Source: Betaproteobacteria bacterium
GTDB lineage: Bacteria; Pseudomonadota; Gammaproteobacteria; Burkholderiales; Usitatibacteraceae
Assembly (NCBI GenBank): GCA_025362705.1
Contig: JANYFH010000033.1
Coordinates: forward strand, 1-19,531
Reading direction: 5' to 3'
DNA length: 19,531 bases
Numbering within the stretch: position 1 is the stretch's first letter; every line of letters begins with the position of its first letter. Both the position numbers and the translations under genes were made by a program. Shown one piece after another: positions 1-6,524 of the stretch. Below the pieces are notes generated by a model, which did not search any database, had not been told where the DNA came from, and worked only from the letters and a program-made list of their open reading frames with translations.

Positions 1-1
1 C

Positions 2-748
2 GAACGCGCCAAAGACAAGATCATGATGGGCACTGAACGTCGCTCGATGGTGATGGACGAGGAAGAAAAAAAGAACACGGCGTACCACGAGTCCGGCCAC
101 GCCCTGCTTGGCTATATTCTTCCCAAGAGCGATCCGGTGCATAAGGTAACGATCATTCCACGCGGTCGCGCCCTTGGCGTGACGATTCAGTTGCCCGAGC
201 AGGATCGCTATGCATATGATCGGCAATATCTGCTGTCGCGTATCGCGGTTTTGTTCGGCGGACGCATCGCCGAAGAAGTATTCATGAATCAGATGACCAC
301 CGGTGCGTCGAACGACTTTGAACGCGCCACGCAGCTTGCGCGCGATATGGTCACACGTTACGGCATGTCGGATGAGCTGGGCACGATGGTGTATGCGGAC
401 AACGAAGGCGAAGTATTTCTCGGTCGCTCCGTGACGCGCCAGACCAATATGTCCGAAGAAACGATGCGCAAGGTTGATGCGGAAATTCGCAAGATTATCG
501 ACATGCAGTACGCATTGGCGCGCAAACTCATCGAAGAAAACCGCGACAAGATTGAAGCCATGACCAAGGCCTTGCTCGAGTTTGAGACAATTGATGCTGA
601 CCAGATCAAGGACATCATGGAAGGTCGCCCACCGCGCCAACCGAAGTTGAGCAGCAAGCCCATGCCGAAGCCTAACAACGGTGGCGGTAGTGGCGCGGCT
701 CCGGAGCCTCCCAAAGTGGAGCCCGCAACGGCTGAAGGTACCAACTAG
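2..748 (+). CDS. ftsH: ATP-dependent zinc metalloprotease FtsH, C-terminal part (5' end outside window)
   Basis: FtsH is a membrane-anchored AAA+ hexamer that degrades misfolded membrane proteins and some regulators. Only the last 248 residues are here, and the frame is open at the left edge. They cover the M41 peptidase domain: the zinc site HESGH (fragment residues 29-33), preceded by the linker ERRSMVMDEEEKKNTAY, and the third zinc ligand Asp in TTGASNDFERAT (about residue 105). The block GRALGVTIQLPEQDRY is also typical of the family. The second residue of the zinc motif after Glu is Ser rather than the more common Ala, a mild variation. The C-terminal tail is rich in Pro, Gly and Lys and looks disordered, as in relatives. 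The transmembrane segments and the AAA+ ATPase domain lie upstream of the window. A strong terminator follows the stop codon. The identification is secure. Confidence 0.97.
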   Translation, partial: ERAKDKIMMGTERRSMVMDEEEKKNTAYHESGHALLGYILPKSDPVHKVTIIPRGRALGVTIQLPEQDRYAYDRQYLLSRIAVLFGGRIAEEVFMNQMTTGASNDFERATQLARDMVTRYGMSDELGTMVYADNEGEVFLGRSVTRQTNMSEETMRKVDAEIRKIIDMQYALARKLIEENRDKIEAMTKALLEFETIDADQIKDIMEGRPPRQPKLSSKPMPKPNNGGGSGAAPEPPKVEPATAEGTN

Positions 749-777
749 AAATTCGAGGGTGGAAGAGTTTTCGGACG

Positions 778-809
778 AGGCCAGGACAAACTCCTGGCCT
801 TTGTTTTTT
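778..809 (+). terminator. Rho-independent terminator after ftsH
   Basis: A perfect 9-bp stem, AGGCCAGGA and TCCTGGCCT, with a five-base loop (CAAAC) is followed by TTGTTTTTT. It begins 30 bp after the ftsH stop and ends 31 bp before the folP start. It should end most ftsH transcripts, leaving folP-glmM dependent on read-through or on a promoter I cannot place confidently. Confidence 0.9.
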
Positions 810-840
810 CGGCGGCAAATCATATTTTTCTGACATCGGC

Positions 841-1686
841 ATGAATCTTCGCGCTGGAAAATTCCTGCTTGCACTCGACCGTCCACTGGTGATGGGTATC
901 GTCAATGTCACGCCCGATTCGTTTTCTGACGGCGAAAAATTCCTGGCGCGCGATGCGGCGATTACGCATGCGCGACGGCTGATTGAGAGCGGCGCTGACA
1001 TTCTTGATATTGGTGGTGAATCCACACGTCCCGGTGCGATCGCAGCATCTTTGCAGGAAGAGCTGGATCGTGTAATGCCGGTGCTCGAGGCCATGGTCAA
1101 CGCCGGCATCCCTGTCTCGATCGATACGCAAAAAACAGCCGTGATGACGGCAGCGATCAATGCGGGCGCGTCGATGATTAACGACGTCAATGCGTTGCAA
1201 ACGCCGGGTGCTGTGGATGTTTGTGCCGCATCGAACGTCGCCGTGTGCCTGATGCATAAGCAAGGGACGCCTGCGACCATGCAAGTGGCGCCGGATTACG
1301 CGGACGTTGTTGCAGAAGTGACGGCGTTTCTGGCAGAACGCAGCAAAGTTTGTCTTGATGCCGGAATCGCACACCAACGCATCGTGATCGACCCTGGATT
1401 TGGTTTTGGTAAAACCATCGAACACAATTTCACGTTGCTGCGTAAATTGAAGTCGCTTGTCGCGCTGGGCTTTCCGGTGCTGACCGGCTTTTCGCGCAAG
1501 GCTTCGCTCGGCATCGTTACCGGGCGCGCAGCAGACGAGCGGCTCGCCGCCAGCATTGCCGCCGCTATCCTTTGCGCGCAAAACGGTGCGACAATTCTGC
1601 GTGTGCACGACGTGCGTGAAACTGTGGACGCGATCAAGGTGTTGATGGCCGTAAGTCCGCAGAACTATTCGCCTCAAATTAAATAA
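841..1686 (+). CDS. folP: Dihydropteroate synthase
   Basis: This enzyme condenses 6-hydroxymethyl-dihydropterin diphosphate with p-aminobenzoate in folate synthesis and is the sulfonamide target. The 281-residue protein shows the family blocks in order: MGIVNVTPDSFSDG near the N-terminus, ADILDIGGESTRPGA, SIDTQKTAV, MINDVNAL, the CLMHKQGTPATMQ segment, VIDPGFGFGKTIEHN, and the sulfa-site region LTGFSRKASLG, ending with RVHDVRETVDAIKVL. Length and order are those of an intact TIM-barrel DHPS. The chosen ATG has no obvious Shine-Dalgarno sequence, but it starts shortly before the first conserved strand and lies only 31 bp after the terminator. It is 10 bp upstream of glmM, the usual partner, so the two are probably cotranscribed. 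Confidence 0.96.
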   Translation: MNLRAGKFLLALDRPLVMGIVNVTPDSFSDGEKFLARDAAITHARRLIESGADILDIGGESTRPGAIAASLQEELDRVMPVLEAMVNAGIPVSIDTQKTAVMTAAINAGASMINDVNALQTPGAVDVCAASNVAVCLMHKQGTPATMQVAPDYADVVAEVTAFLAERSKVCLDAGIAHQRIVIDPGFGFGKTIEHNFTLLRKLKSLVALGFPVLTGFSRKASLGIVTGRAADERLAASIAAAILCAQNGATILRVHDVRETVDAIKVLMAVSPQNYSPQIK

Positions 1687-1696
1687 GAAAAATCAA

Positions 1697-3058
1697 ATGA
1701 CAAGAAAATATTTTGGAACAGACGGCATTCGCGGACGAGTAGGCGATGCACCCATTACGCCAGATTTTGCATTGCGGCTTGGGTTTGCGGCGGGCCGCGC
1801 GCTTGCGCATGGACACGCGACCGCGAATGGCGATTCACGACCTGCTGTATTGATCGGCAAGGACACGCGCATCTCGGGTTATATGCTCGAAAGCGCGCTT
1901 GAAGCCGGTCTCGCGGCATCGGGTTGCGATGTCTTCCTGATCGGTCCCATGCCGACGCCGGGCGTGGCCTATCTCACGCGCGGCTTGCGGCTTTCGGCGG
2001 GCATCATGATTTCAGCCTCACATAATCCCTACGATGACAACGGTATCAAATTTTTTTCAGGTGATGGCTCCAAGCTAGACGACACCGTCGAATTGTCAAT
2101 CGAGGCAGAACTCGAGAAACCGCTACAGTCGCTGCGCTCGATCTCCCTTGGCAGGGTAAGGCGTCTGGAAGATGCGCACGGTCGCTACATCGAATTCTGC
2201 AAAAGCACTTTCCCGACAAAATTAACCCTGCGTGGCATGCGGATCGTCCTCGATTGCGCGCATGGTGCCGCCTACAGTATCGGGCCAAATGTTTTCCGCG
2301 AACTGGGTGCGGAAGTAATCGCAATTGGCAATCAGCCAAATGGCCTGAACATCAATGAAAAATGTGGCGCCACGCATCCGGCTACCATGCGTGCGGCCGT
2401 GCTTGAGCATCGCGCCGATCTGGGCCTGGCACTTGATGGTGATGCCGACCGCCTCATCATGTGCGATGCCGATGGCACGCTGTTCGACGGCGATCAACTG
2501 CTTTACGCGATGGTCAAGGATCGCCATGAAAAGGGCTGGCTGCGCGGTGGTGTGGTCGGCACCTTGATGACAAATTTTGCGCTGGAGAAACGTTTTGCCG
2601 AAATGAACGTGCCTTTTGAGCGCGCTAAAGTAGGGGATCGTTATGTACTCGAAATGCTGCGTGAAAAAAATTGGGAATGCGGCGGCGAAAACTCGGGTCA
2701 CTTGCTGTGTCTCGACAAGCACAGTACCGGTGACGGCATCATCTCGGCATTGCAGGTATTGGCGGCATTGCGGCGCACCGGTATCAAGCGGCTTGGCGAA
2801 TTCACGTCAGAGCTGACGCTGTTCCCGCAGGTGCTGGTCAACGTTCGGCTTGAAAAGAAATTCGATTTTGCGGCAAACGCGAGCATCACATCAGCCGTGG
2901 CCGCTGCCGAGAAAGAACTGGGCGGGGAAGGTCGTGTGCTGCTGCGCGCGTCGGGTACCGAGCCGTTGATTCGCGTGATGGTGGAAGGGCGCGATACTAC
3001 ACTCGTGCAGGCGCTTGCCAAGCGCATTGCGGCGGTGGTGACGGCTGAGGCGAAATAG
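1697..3058 (+). CDS. glmM: Phosphoglucosamine mutase
   Basis: GlmM converts glucosamine-6-phosphate to glucosamine-1-phosphate in the cytoplasm, a step toward UDP-GlcNAc for peptidoglycan and lipopolysaccharide. The protein is 453 residues, a normal length. It opens with KYFGTDGIRGRVG. It carries the catalytic phosphoserine motif ISASHNPYDDNGIKFF (Ser107), the metal-binding loop DGDADR (Asp247, 249, 251), the sugar loop GGENSGH and the phosphate-binding loop RASGTEPLIRVMVEG. All four active-site loops are present, so it should be functional. It starts 10 bp after folP with a weak ribosome site (AAGAAA), consistent with one operon. Its 3' end is convergent with the anti-sigma gene, and the 120-bp gap between them holds several small inverted repeats. 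Confidence 0.97.
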   Translation: MTRKYFGTDGIRGRVGDAPITPDFALRLGFAAGRALAHGHATANGDSRPAVLIGKDTRISGYMLESALEAGLAASGCDVFLIGPMPTPGVAYLTRGLRLSAGIMISASHNPYDDNGIKFFSGDGSKLDDTVELSIEAELEKPLQSLRSISLGRVRRLEDAHGRYIEFCKSTFPTKLTLRGMRIVLDCAHGAAYSIGPNVFRELGAEVIAIGNQPNGLNINEKCGATHPATMRAAVLEHRADLGLALDGDADRLIMCDADGTLFDGDQLLYAMVKDRHEKGWLRGGVVGTLMTNFALEKRFAEMNVPFERAKVGDRYVLEMLREKNWECGGENSGHLLCLDKHSTGDGIISALQVLAALRRTGIKRLGEFTSELTLFPQVLVNVRLEKKFDFAANASITSAVAAAEKELGGEGRVLLRASGTEPLIRVMVEGRDTTLVQALAKRIAAVVTAEAK

Positions 3059-3069
3059 CGTCCAGGGTC

Positions 3070-3105
3070 ATGCTGCATACCAGCATATTTTGGCGTAAAA
3101 CGCCA
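3070..3105. terminator. Two small hairpins between convergent glmM and anti-sigma genes (possible weak terminator)
   Basis: Two perfect inverted repeats follow each other. The first is ATGCTG-CATAC-CAGCAT (3070-3086), followed by ATTTT. The second is TGGCGT-AAA-ACGCCA (3091-3105). They lie just after the glmM stop, and the short T-run could make the first a weak terminator for glmM. No strong U-tract is present, so termination is an inference. Confidence 0.4.
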
Positions 3106-3106
3106 T

Positions 3107-3150
3107 TTGGTGCGGTTTTCAAGATGAAAATGCTCTGAAAGACGCGCCAA
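3107..3150 (+). repeat. 44-bp dispersed repeat, copy 1
   Basis: It starts with TTGGTGCGGTTTTC and ends with CGCGCCAA, with TGAAA shortly before the end. The ends are near-inverse of each other (TTGGTGCG against TTGGCGCG, one G-U if folded), so an RNA copy could fold into a hairpin. The second copy, at 6153-6196, has the same length, orientation and ends. This copy lies between the 3' ends of glmM and the anti-sigma gene, a usual place for REP-like elements. Confidence 0.6.
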
Positions 3151-3179
3151 TTCTTGATGTTGATAGCCACAGCGGCAAC

Positions 3180-3944
3180 TCAGTGTAGGGCTTGCACCAA
3201 TCCCGTGAAGCGTTTTATTTCGCCAATATCGGTATCTGCCACTGCGATAAAGCGCACGCCGCCTGCGGCCCATGTGGCGACGCTGAATCCGTGGATAATT
3301 TTGATCGTTACCGGCTCAGCCAGTGTTGCACGCGTCATGAACAAGCTGACGGGATGCTCACGCAACTGATAGACCAACGCGGCCGCGGGCTGATGCACAA
3401 GCCGTTCCAGACGCGCGCCTGACAATACATAGCCTTCTGCGGACAGATCCGCGACCGTAGGCGCGAAATCAACCTTGCCGTGAAACCACGGTTTGATCGT
3501 GTGCCGGTCGGTTGAAGTGACTTCAATCATGCGTCGCGGGTCGCTCAAGCCGGCAACATGGTGCGCCACCGCCTGCTCCGGCCACGGCGGCAACGCGCTT
3601 TCCATCGGCGCGCGCAACATCCAGACGGTGAGCAGTGAACTTGCTATCGCTGCCGAAATCGCGAGCGCGACCGTTTGCCACCACGATGTGCTGTGCCTCA
3701 ACAACGATGGCCGACTGTTCTGCGTAGCCGCCAGTTCGCGCGTGACTGCCGTACGCAGCGATGCAGGTGCATTGAAATAAGTCGCACCAGCCTTGATATT
3801 TTCGCGCAATGCTACGCGGTCAGTACGCATTGCGTTACAGGCCGGGCAGGCGCTCAGATGTTGCGCAAGCTCGGCACTGGTGGCTGCATCGAGTTCCCGG
3901 TCAATCCATGCGTCGAGCATTTGGCGGGTGCGCGCGCAACTCAT
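3180..3944 (-). CDS. Zinc-finger anti-sigma factor, single-pass membrane protein
   Basis: The 254-residue protein has a cytoplasmic N-terminal zinc-binding anti-sigma domain with Cys3 and the motif His29-x3-Cys33-x2-Cys36 (HLSACPAC). One hydrophobic span follows at about residues 89-110, then a periplasmic C-terminal domain of about 140 residues with no family I recognise. Zinc-type anti-sigma factors hold an ECF sigma factor inactive at the membrane until a signal releases it. Its ATG overlaps the stop of the sigma gene by four bases (ATGA), so the two are translationally coupled, the classic arrangement of such a pair. The protein should therefore control the neighbouring sigma factor. What signal it senses cannot be read from the sequence, but the linked cupredoxin suggests redox or metal stress. 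Role confidence is high; the signal is unknown. Confidence 0.88.
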   Translation of the reverse strand: MSCARTRQMLDAWIDRELDAATSAELAQHLSACPACNAMRTDRVALRENIKAGATYFNAPASLRTAVTRELAATQNSRPSLLRHSTSWWQTVALAISAAIASSLLTVWMLRAPMESALPPWPEQAVAHHVAGLSDPRRMIEVTSTDRHTIKPWFHGKVDFAPTVADLSAEGYVLSGARLERLVHQPAAALVYQLREHPVSLFMTRATLAEPVTIKIIHGFSVATWAAGGVRFIAVADTDIGEIKRFTGLVQALH

Positions 3945-4486
3945 GAGGTTGCCTGTTGTGTGTGGGCGGCCAATCGGTCACGCAGCAAATCGCGTCCACG
4001 CGCGAGGCGCGACATCACCGTGCCGATGGGAATTTTCACAATGGCGCTAATTTCTTTATATGACATCTCTTCGAGTTCGCGCAGCACGATTACCTCGCGA
4101 TATTCAACGGGCAGGCCGGCGATGGCTGCATGAACATCACGCGCCTGGGCATTGCGCAATGCACTGCGTTCCGGCGAATCCAGTGCAGCAGTCGTGTACG
4201 CATCGTCCAATGTGTGTTGTGTCTCATCAAATTCATCCGGGCTTCCATTGCGTTTTTGTTCGCGCAGACAATCCATGCAGGCGTTGCGTACGATGGCCAT
4301 GAACCATGCTTTTGGGCTGGGGCCTTGCATCGCATCGAAAAAACGAAACGCACGCACACAGGCGTCCTGCACAGCGTCTTCTGCGATCGCGTCATTGTGT
4401 GTCAGCCACCGCGCGAGGTTGTAAGCGCCATCGAGATGCCGTAACACCGCAGTCTCGAATCGCGCCAGTTTTGACTCATCGCGCAA
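3941..4486 (-). CDS. ECF-family RNA polymerase sigma factor
   Basis: The 181-residue protein has the two-domain ECF layout. The sigma-2 region contains LTHNDAIAEDAVQDACVRAF and KAWFMAIVRNACMDCLREQ. The sigma-4 helix-turn-helix contains LPVEYREVIVLRELEEMSY and KEISAIVKIPIGTVMSRL. I place the start at TTG (4484-4486) because it is preceded by a good ribosome site, GGGAG, six bases upstream, and no ATG or GTG in frame gives a full N-terminus. It is coupled to the anti-sigma gene by a four-base overlap. A promoter matching the ECF pattern lies upstream on the same strand (4686-4714), and a MITE-like insert at 4500-4663 separates that promoter from the ribosome site. The sigma factor probably transcribes its own operon and the divergent phosphoesterase-cupredoxin genes. 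Confidence 0.93.
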   Translation of the reverse strand: MRDESKLARFETAVLRHLDGAYNLARWLTHNDAIAEDAVQDACVRAFRFFDAMQGPSPKAWFMAIVRNACMDCLREQKRNGSPDEFDETQHTLDDAYTTAALDSPERSALRNAQARDVHAAIAGLPVEYREVIVLRELEEMSYKEISAIVKIPIGTVMSRLARGRDLLRDRLAAHTQQATS

Positions 4487-4499
4487 GCACGGCTCCCAA

Positions 4500-4663
4500 G
4501 GAACCTCTGATCAAGTCCATTGCGAAAATCTTGCGTCGATATTGGGGCATCTGCATAGTTGCACTCCTCGTGCGGTAGCTTAAGCAACGCACCTTCGTCG
4601 TACGCCTTGCATACGCCATAATCTCAACACAACCCTTTCGAAAGCGACTTGATCAGAGGCTCC
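4500..4663. mobile_element. MITE-like element, 164 bp, non-coding
   Basis: The ends form 18-bp terminal inverted repeats: GGAACCTCTGATCAAGTC at 4500-4517, and GGAGCCTCTGATCAAGTC read inward from 4663, differing at one base. CAA flanks both sides (4497-4499 and 4664-4666), consistent with a 3-bp target duplication. Another reading is a 10-bp direct repeat, GGCTCCCAAG, at 4491-4500 and 4658-4667. The interior holds no credible ORF, so it would need a transposase from elsewhere. TIR style and a 3-bp duplication are compatible with the IS5 family, but this is only a guess. The element begins three bases upstream of the sigma ribosome site. Confidence 0.7.
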
Positions 4664-4685
4664 CAAGTAACTTCTTCAAAACAAC

Positions 4686-4714
4686 TAGACGGTCGTTACC
4701 GCCAATTTATTCCC
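4686..4714 (-). promoter_or_regulatory. Predicted ECF-type promoter for the sigma/anti-sigma operon
   Basis: Read on the minus strand there is a -35 element GGGAATAAA (4714-4706; hexamer GGAATA at 4713-4708), then a 16-bp spacer, then CGTCTA (4691-4686). This is a typical ECF sigma promoter layout. Transcription would start near 4680 and run through the 164-bp MITE-like insert before reaching the sigma gene. It suggests autoregulation. Confidence 0.6.
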
Positions 4715-4735
4715 AACACTATTTTTTCGCAACGT

Positions 4736-4764
4736 GGAATAAAGCACGCGATGCAGCAGTCATT
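4736..4764 (+). promoter_or_regulatory. Predicted ECF-type promoter for the phosphoesterase/cupredoxin operon
   Basis: It has the same -35 word as the divergent promoter, GGAATAAA at 4736-4743. About 17 bp after the hexamer comes GTCATT (4759-4764), a poorer -10 match than the CGTCTA of the opposite promoter. The start would be near 4771, giving a leader of about 55 bases. The shared -35 word suggests that the same sigma factor reads both. Confidence 0.45.
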
Positions 4765-4825
4765 GCACTTGAGACGCGCGGCACGGGTCACGCGTTCAGC
4801 ATCGTTTTTCCTTCGAGGGGTGAAT

Positions 4826-5728
4826 ATGGACGAATCCAGTTTTAACAGACGTGATTTTCTCAAATTGGCAGGCGTGGGTGGCGGCGCGGTATTTGCGTCA
4901 AGTCTCCCGGGTTGCGCCAATTTCATGCCCGGCAAGCCGGACAATGATTTCTACTTCGTACAGCTTTCCGATATTCATTGGGGCTACAACAACGCCGCCG
5001 TCAATCCCGACTTCAAGGGATCACTACCTAAGGCGATTGCTGCCGTGAACAGCCTTGAACAAAAGCCCGATTTTGTCGTTTTTACCGGCGACCTGACCCA
5101 AAGCACAGACGATCCCAAATTGCGCCGCGCACGTCTGAAGGAATTCCGCGACATGGCCGCCGCCATCAATGTGCCAGTGCGATACTTTGCCGGCGAGCAT
5201 GACGCGGCACTTGATCGTGGTGAGGCCTATCAGGAGTTTTTCGGCGAGACGCTGCGCTACACGTTCGACCACAAGGGATTGCATTTCATCGTGCTCGATA
5301 ATATCTCTGACCCTGCGCCGATTCTTGGCGACAAGCAGATCGAATGGTTAAGAGCCGATCTGGCCAAACAGAAACCGGATCAACCGATCATTGTCCTCAC
5401 GCACCGACCATTGTTTTCCATGTATCCGCAATGGGATTGGGCGACGCGCGACGGCGACAAGGCCATTGACCTGCTCATGCCGTTCAAGAACGTGACGGTG
5501 TTTTATGGACACATTCATCACGAACACCATCAAAAGACCGGCCACATCGAACATCACGCCGCGAAGTCGCTTATGTTTCCGCTGGCGCCGGTTGGAACGG
5601 TTGAAAAGAAGACGCAAGTACTTTGGAACGCGGCTAAACCGTATGACAGCCTCGGCTGGCGTAGCATCCGCGCTGAAACCGGCGGTGAAGCGCATGTGTT
5701 GATGGAGCAAGCGCTGGCAAAAACGTGA
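4826..5728 (+). CDS. Tat-exported calcineurin-like metallophosphoesterase (possible lipoprotein)
   Basis: The start at ATG 4826 is chosen for its ribosome site (GAGGGG, five bases upstream) and because it begins a twin-arginine signal, SSFNRRDFLKLAGVGGG. A lipobox-like LPGC (Cys30) follows, so the 300-residue product is probably exported folded and may be lipid-anchored. Metallophosphoesterase motifs appear in order: LSDIHWG (Asp49, His51), FTGDLT (Asp89), AGEHD (Glu124, His125), LTHRP (His193) and YGHIHHEHH (His229, His231). The Asn of the classic GNHD motif is Glu here; I believe this occurs in a subfamily of these proteins, but it changes a metal ligand. The substrate is unknown. It is followed by a cupredoxin gene and lies divergent from the ECF sigma pair, so it is a likely target of that sigma factor. 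Confidence 0.88.
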   Translation: MDESSFNRRDFLKLAGVGGGAVFASSLPGCANFMPGKPDNDFYFVQLSDIHWGYNNAAVNPDFKGSLPKAIAAVNSLEQKPDFVVFTGDLTQSTDDPKLRRARLKEFRDMAAAINVPVRYFAGEHDAALDRGEAYQEFFGETLRYTFDHKGLHFIVLDNISDPAPILGDKQIEWLRADLAKQKPDQPIIVLTHRPLFSMYPQWDWATRDGDKAIDLLMPFKNVTVFYGHIHHEHHQKTGHIEHHAAKSLMFPLAPVGTVEKKTQVLWNAAKPYDSLGWRSIRAETGGEAHVLMEQALAKT

Positions 5729-5781
5729 TGCCGGTGAGAACGTTTATGTCTGCGACGGCGCGCGGGGCACTGTTCAAATGA
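5728..5781 (+). CDS. Possible 17-codon linking ORF between phosphoesterase and cupredoxin genes
   Basis: An ATG overlaps the phosphoesterase stop (TGATG at 5726-5730). It opens a 17-codon frame, MPVRTFMSATARGALFK, whose TGA overlaps the cupredoxin start (ATGA at 5778-5781). The cupredoxin start has only a weak ribosome site of its own, so translation of this small frame could carry ribosomes from one gene to the next. The product itself shows no feature that suggests a function. The exact overlap at both ends could be chance. Confidence 0.3.
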   Translation: MPVRTFMSATARGALFK

Positions 5782-6143
5782 ACCGCCGTCACTTTATTCG
5801 TCACGCGGCTTTCGGTGTGGTCGGCGGCATGGCATGTACCACCTTCGCCATTGGCTTGGCGCCGCCGCGACGCATCCTCGTGAAGGCGGCCAAGTTTGAA
5901 TTTACGCCAAATGAAATCCGGCTGCGTAAAGGTGAACCCGTCGTCTTCGTCTTGACGGCGACGGATTTCCCGCACGGCTTCAGTCTGCCGGATTTCAAAG
6001 TGCGCGCCGACTTTTTTCCAGGTAAAACCGTGGAGCTCAATTTCACGGCCGACAAGCCAGGACGGTTTCATTTGCTCTGCGACAATTTCTGCGGCGAAGG
6101 TCACGACATGATGAGCGGGTGGCTCGTGGTAACTGAAGGATAA
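5778..6143 (+). CDS. Tat-exported CuA-type cupredoxin (cytochrome oxidase subunit II-like domain)
   Basis: This 121-residue protein is essentially a signal peptide plus one cupredoxin domain. The start MNRRHFIRHAAFGVVGG is a twin-arginine signal. The copper ligands match the binuclear CuA site of cytochrome oxidase subunit II and nitrous oxide reductase in kind and spacing: His66 in DFPHGFSLPDF, then Cys101-x3-Cys105-x3-His109-x2-Met112 in CDNFCGEGHDMM. There are no transmembrane helices besides the signal and no other oxidase subunits nearby, so it is not an oxidase subunit in the usual sense. It probably works as a periplasmic electron carrier or copper-binding protein with the phosphoesterase encoded just upstream. 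The fold and site are well supported; the physiological role is unknown. A 44-bp repeat follows 10 bp after the stop. Confidence 0.88.
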   Translation: MNRRHFIRHAAFGVVGGMACTTFAIGLAPPRRILVKAAKFEFTPNEIRLRKGEPVVFVLTATDFPHGFSLPDFKVRADFFPGKTVELNFTADKPGRFHLLCDNFCGEGHDMMSGWLVVTEG

Positions 6144-6152
6144 AGTCAAGCA

Positions 6153-6196
6153 TTGGTGCGGTTTTCCGCGTAAAAACAGCTGAAACAGCGCGCCAA
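6153..6196 (+). repeat. 44-bp dispersed repeat, copy 2
   Basis: It shares TTGGTGCGGTTTTC at the left end, TGAAA internally and CGCGCCAA at the right end with the copy at 3107-3150, with the same length and orientation. Flanking CA and TG extend its inverted ends to about 10 bp. It lies directly after the cupredoxin stop, so the two copies bracket the sigma/anti-sigma/phosphoesterase/cupredoxin block. Confidence 0.6.
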
Positions 6197-6524
6197 TGCT
6201 GGAGTTACGATATGCTGACCGGTGTTTCGTGAAGCCGTCACCGAATCATTTTTCGCATGTGCGGATTGCCTGAAATTAACTTGCGGTATTGATTATCAGT
6301 CGCCCGCCATCGCCGATATCGCTGTTGATTGAGTGGCGGGCGCGACATAGCTCAGCGCGCAGCATGGAACGCCATGAGCCCCGCGCGCCAATGACAATTC
6401 CATTTCGCGGATGTAGCGATTCTGTAGCACCGTGTCGCTTCTCGGTGTTTACATGCTTTACAATCTGCGCACGCCTCGGTGACCATTTTTCCGGCCGTGC
6501 GGAGGCGCATGAAATCAAGAAAAA
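6197..6524. other. Intergenic region upstream of the export genes, with a strong hairpin
   Basis: I see no convincing gene on either strand in these 328 bases; the open frames present have no family-like features. A perfect 9-bp inverted repeat, CGCCCGCCA (6301-6309) and TGGCGGGCG (6334-6342), encloses a 24-base loop with no T-run, so it is not an obvious terminator. TACAAT at 6459-6464 could be a -10 box for the export operon, but no good -35 accompanies it. Near the end GGAGG (6501-6505) precedes an eight-residue frame, MKSRKNVK (6509-6535), which overlaps the start of the next gene. Confidence 0.45.

Noticed and set aside
820..1677. A 285-codon minus-strand open frame opposite folP
   Set aside because: It lies wholly antisense to a clear DHPS gene, has a Cys/His/Arg-rich composition typical of a shadow frame and no recognisable domain.
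3107..3150. TTGGTGCG in the 44-bp repeats as an NtrC binding half-site
   Set aside because: Only one half-site (TGGTGC) is convincing at each copy, spacing to a second half is wrong, and both lie at gene 3' ends rather than upstream of promoters.
4402..4587. A minus-strand 61-codon frame spanning the MITE edge, as a possible transposase remnant
   Set aside because: Most of it is an out-of-frame shadow of the sigma gene, and the part inside the element shows no transposase motif.
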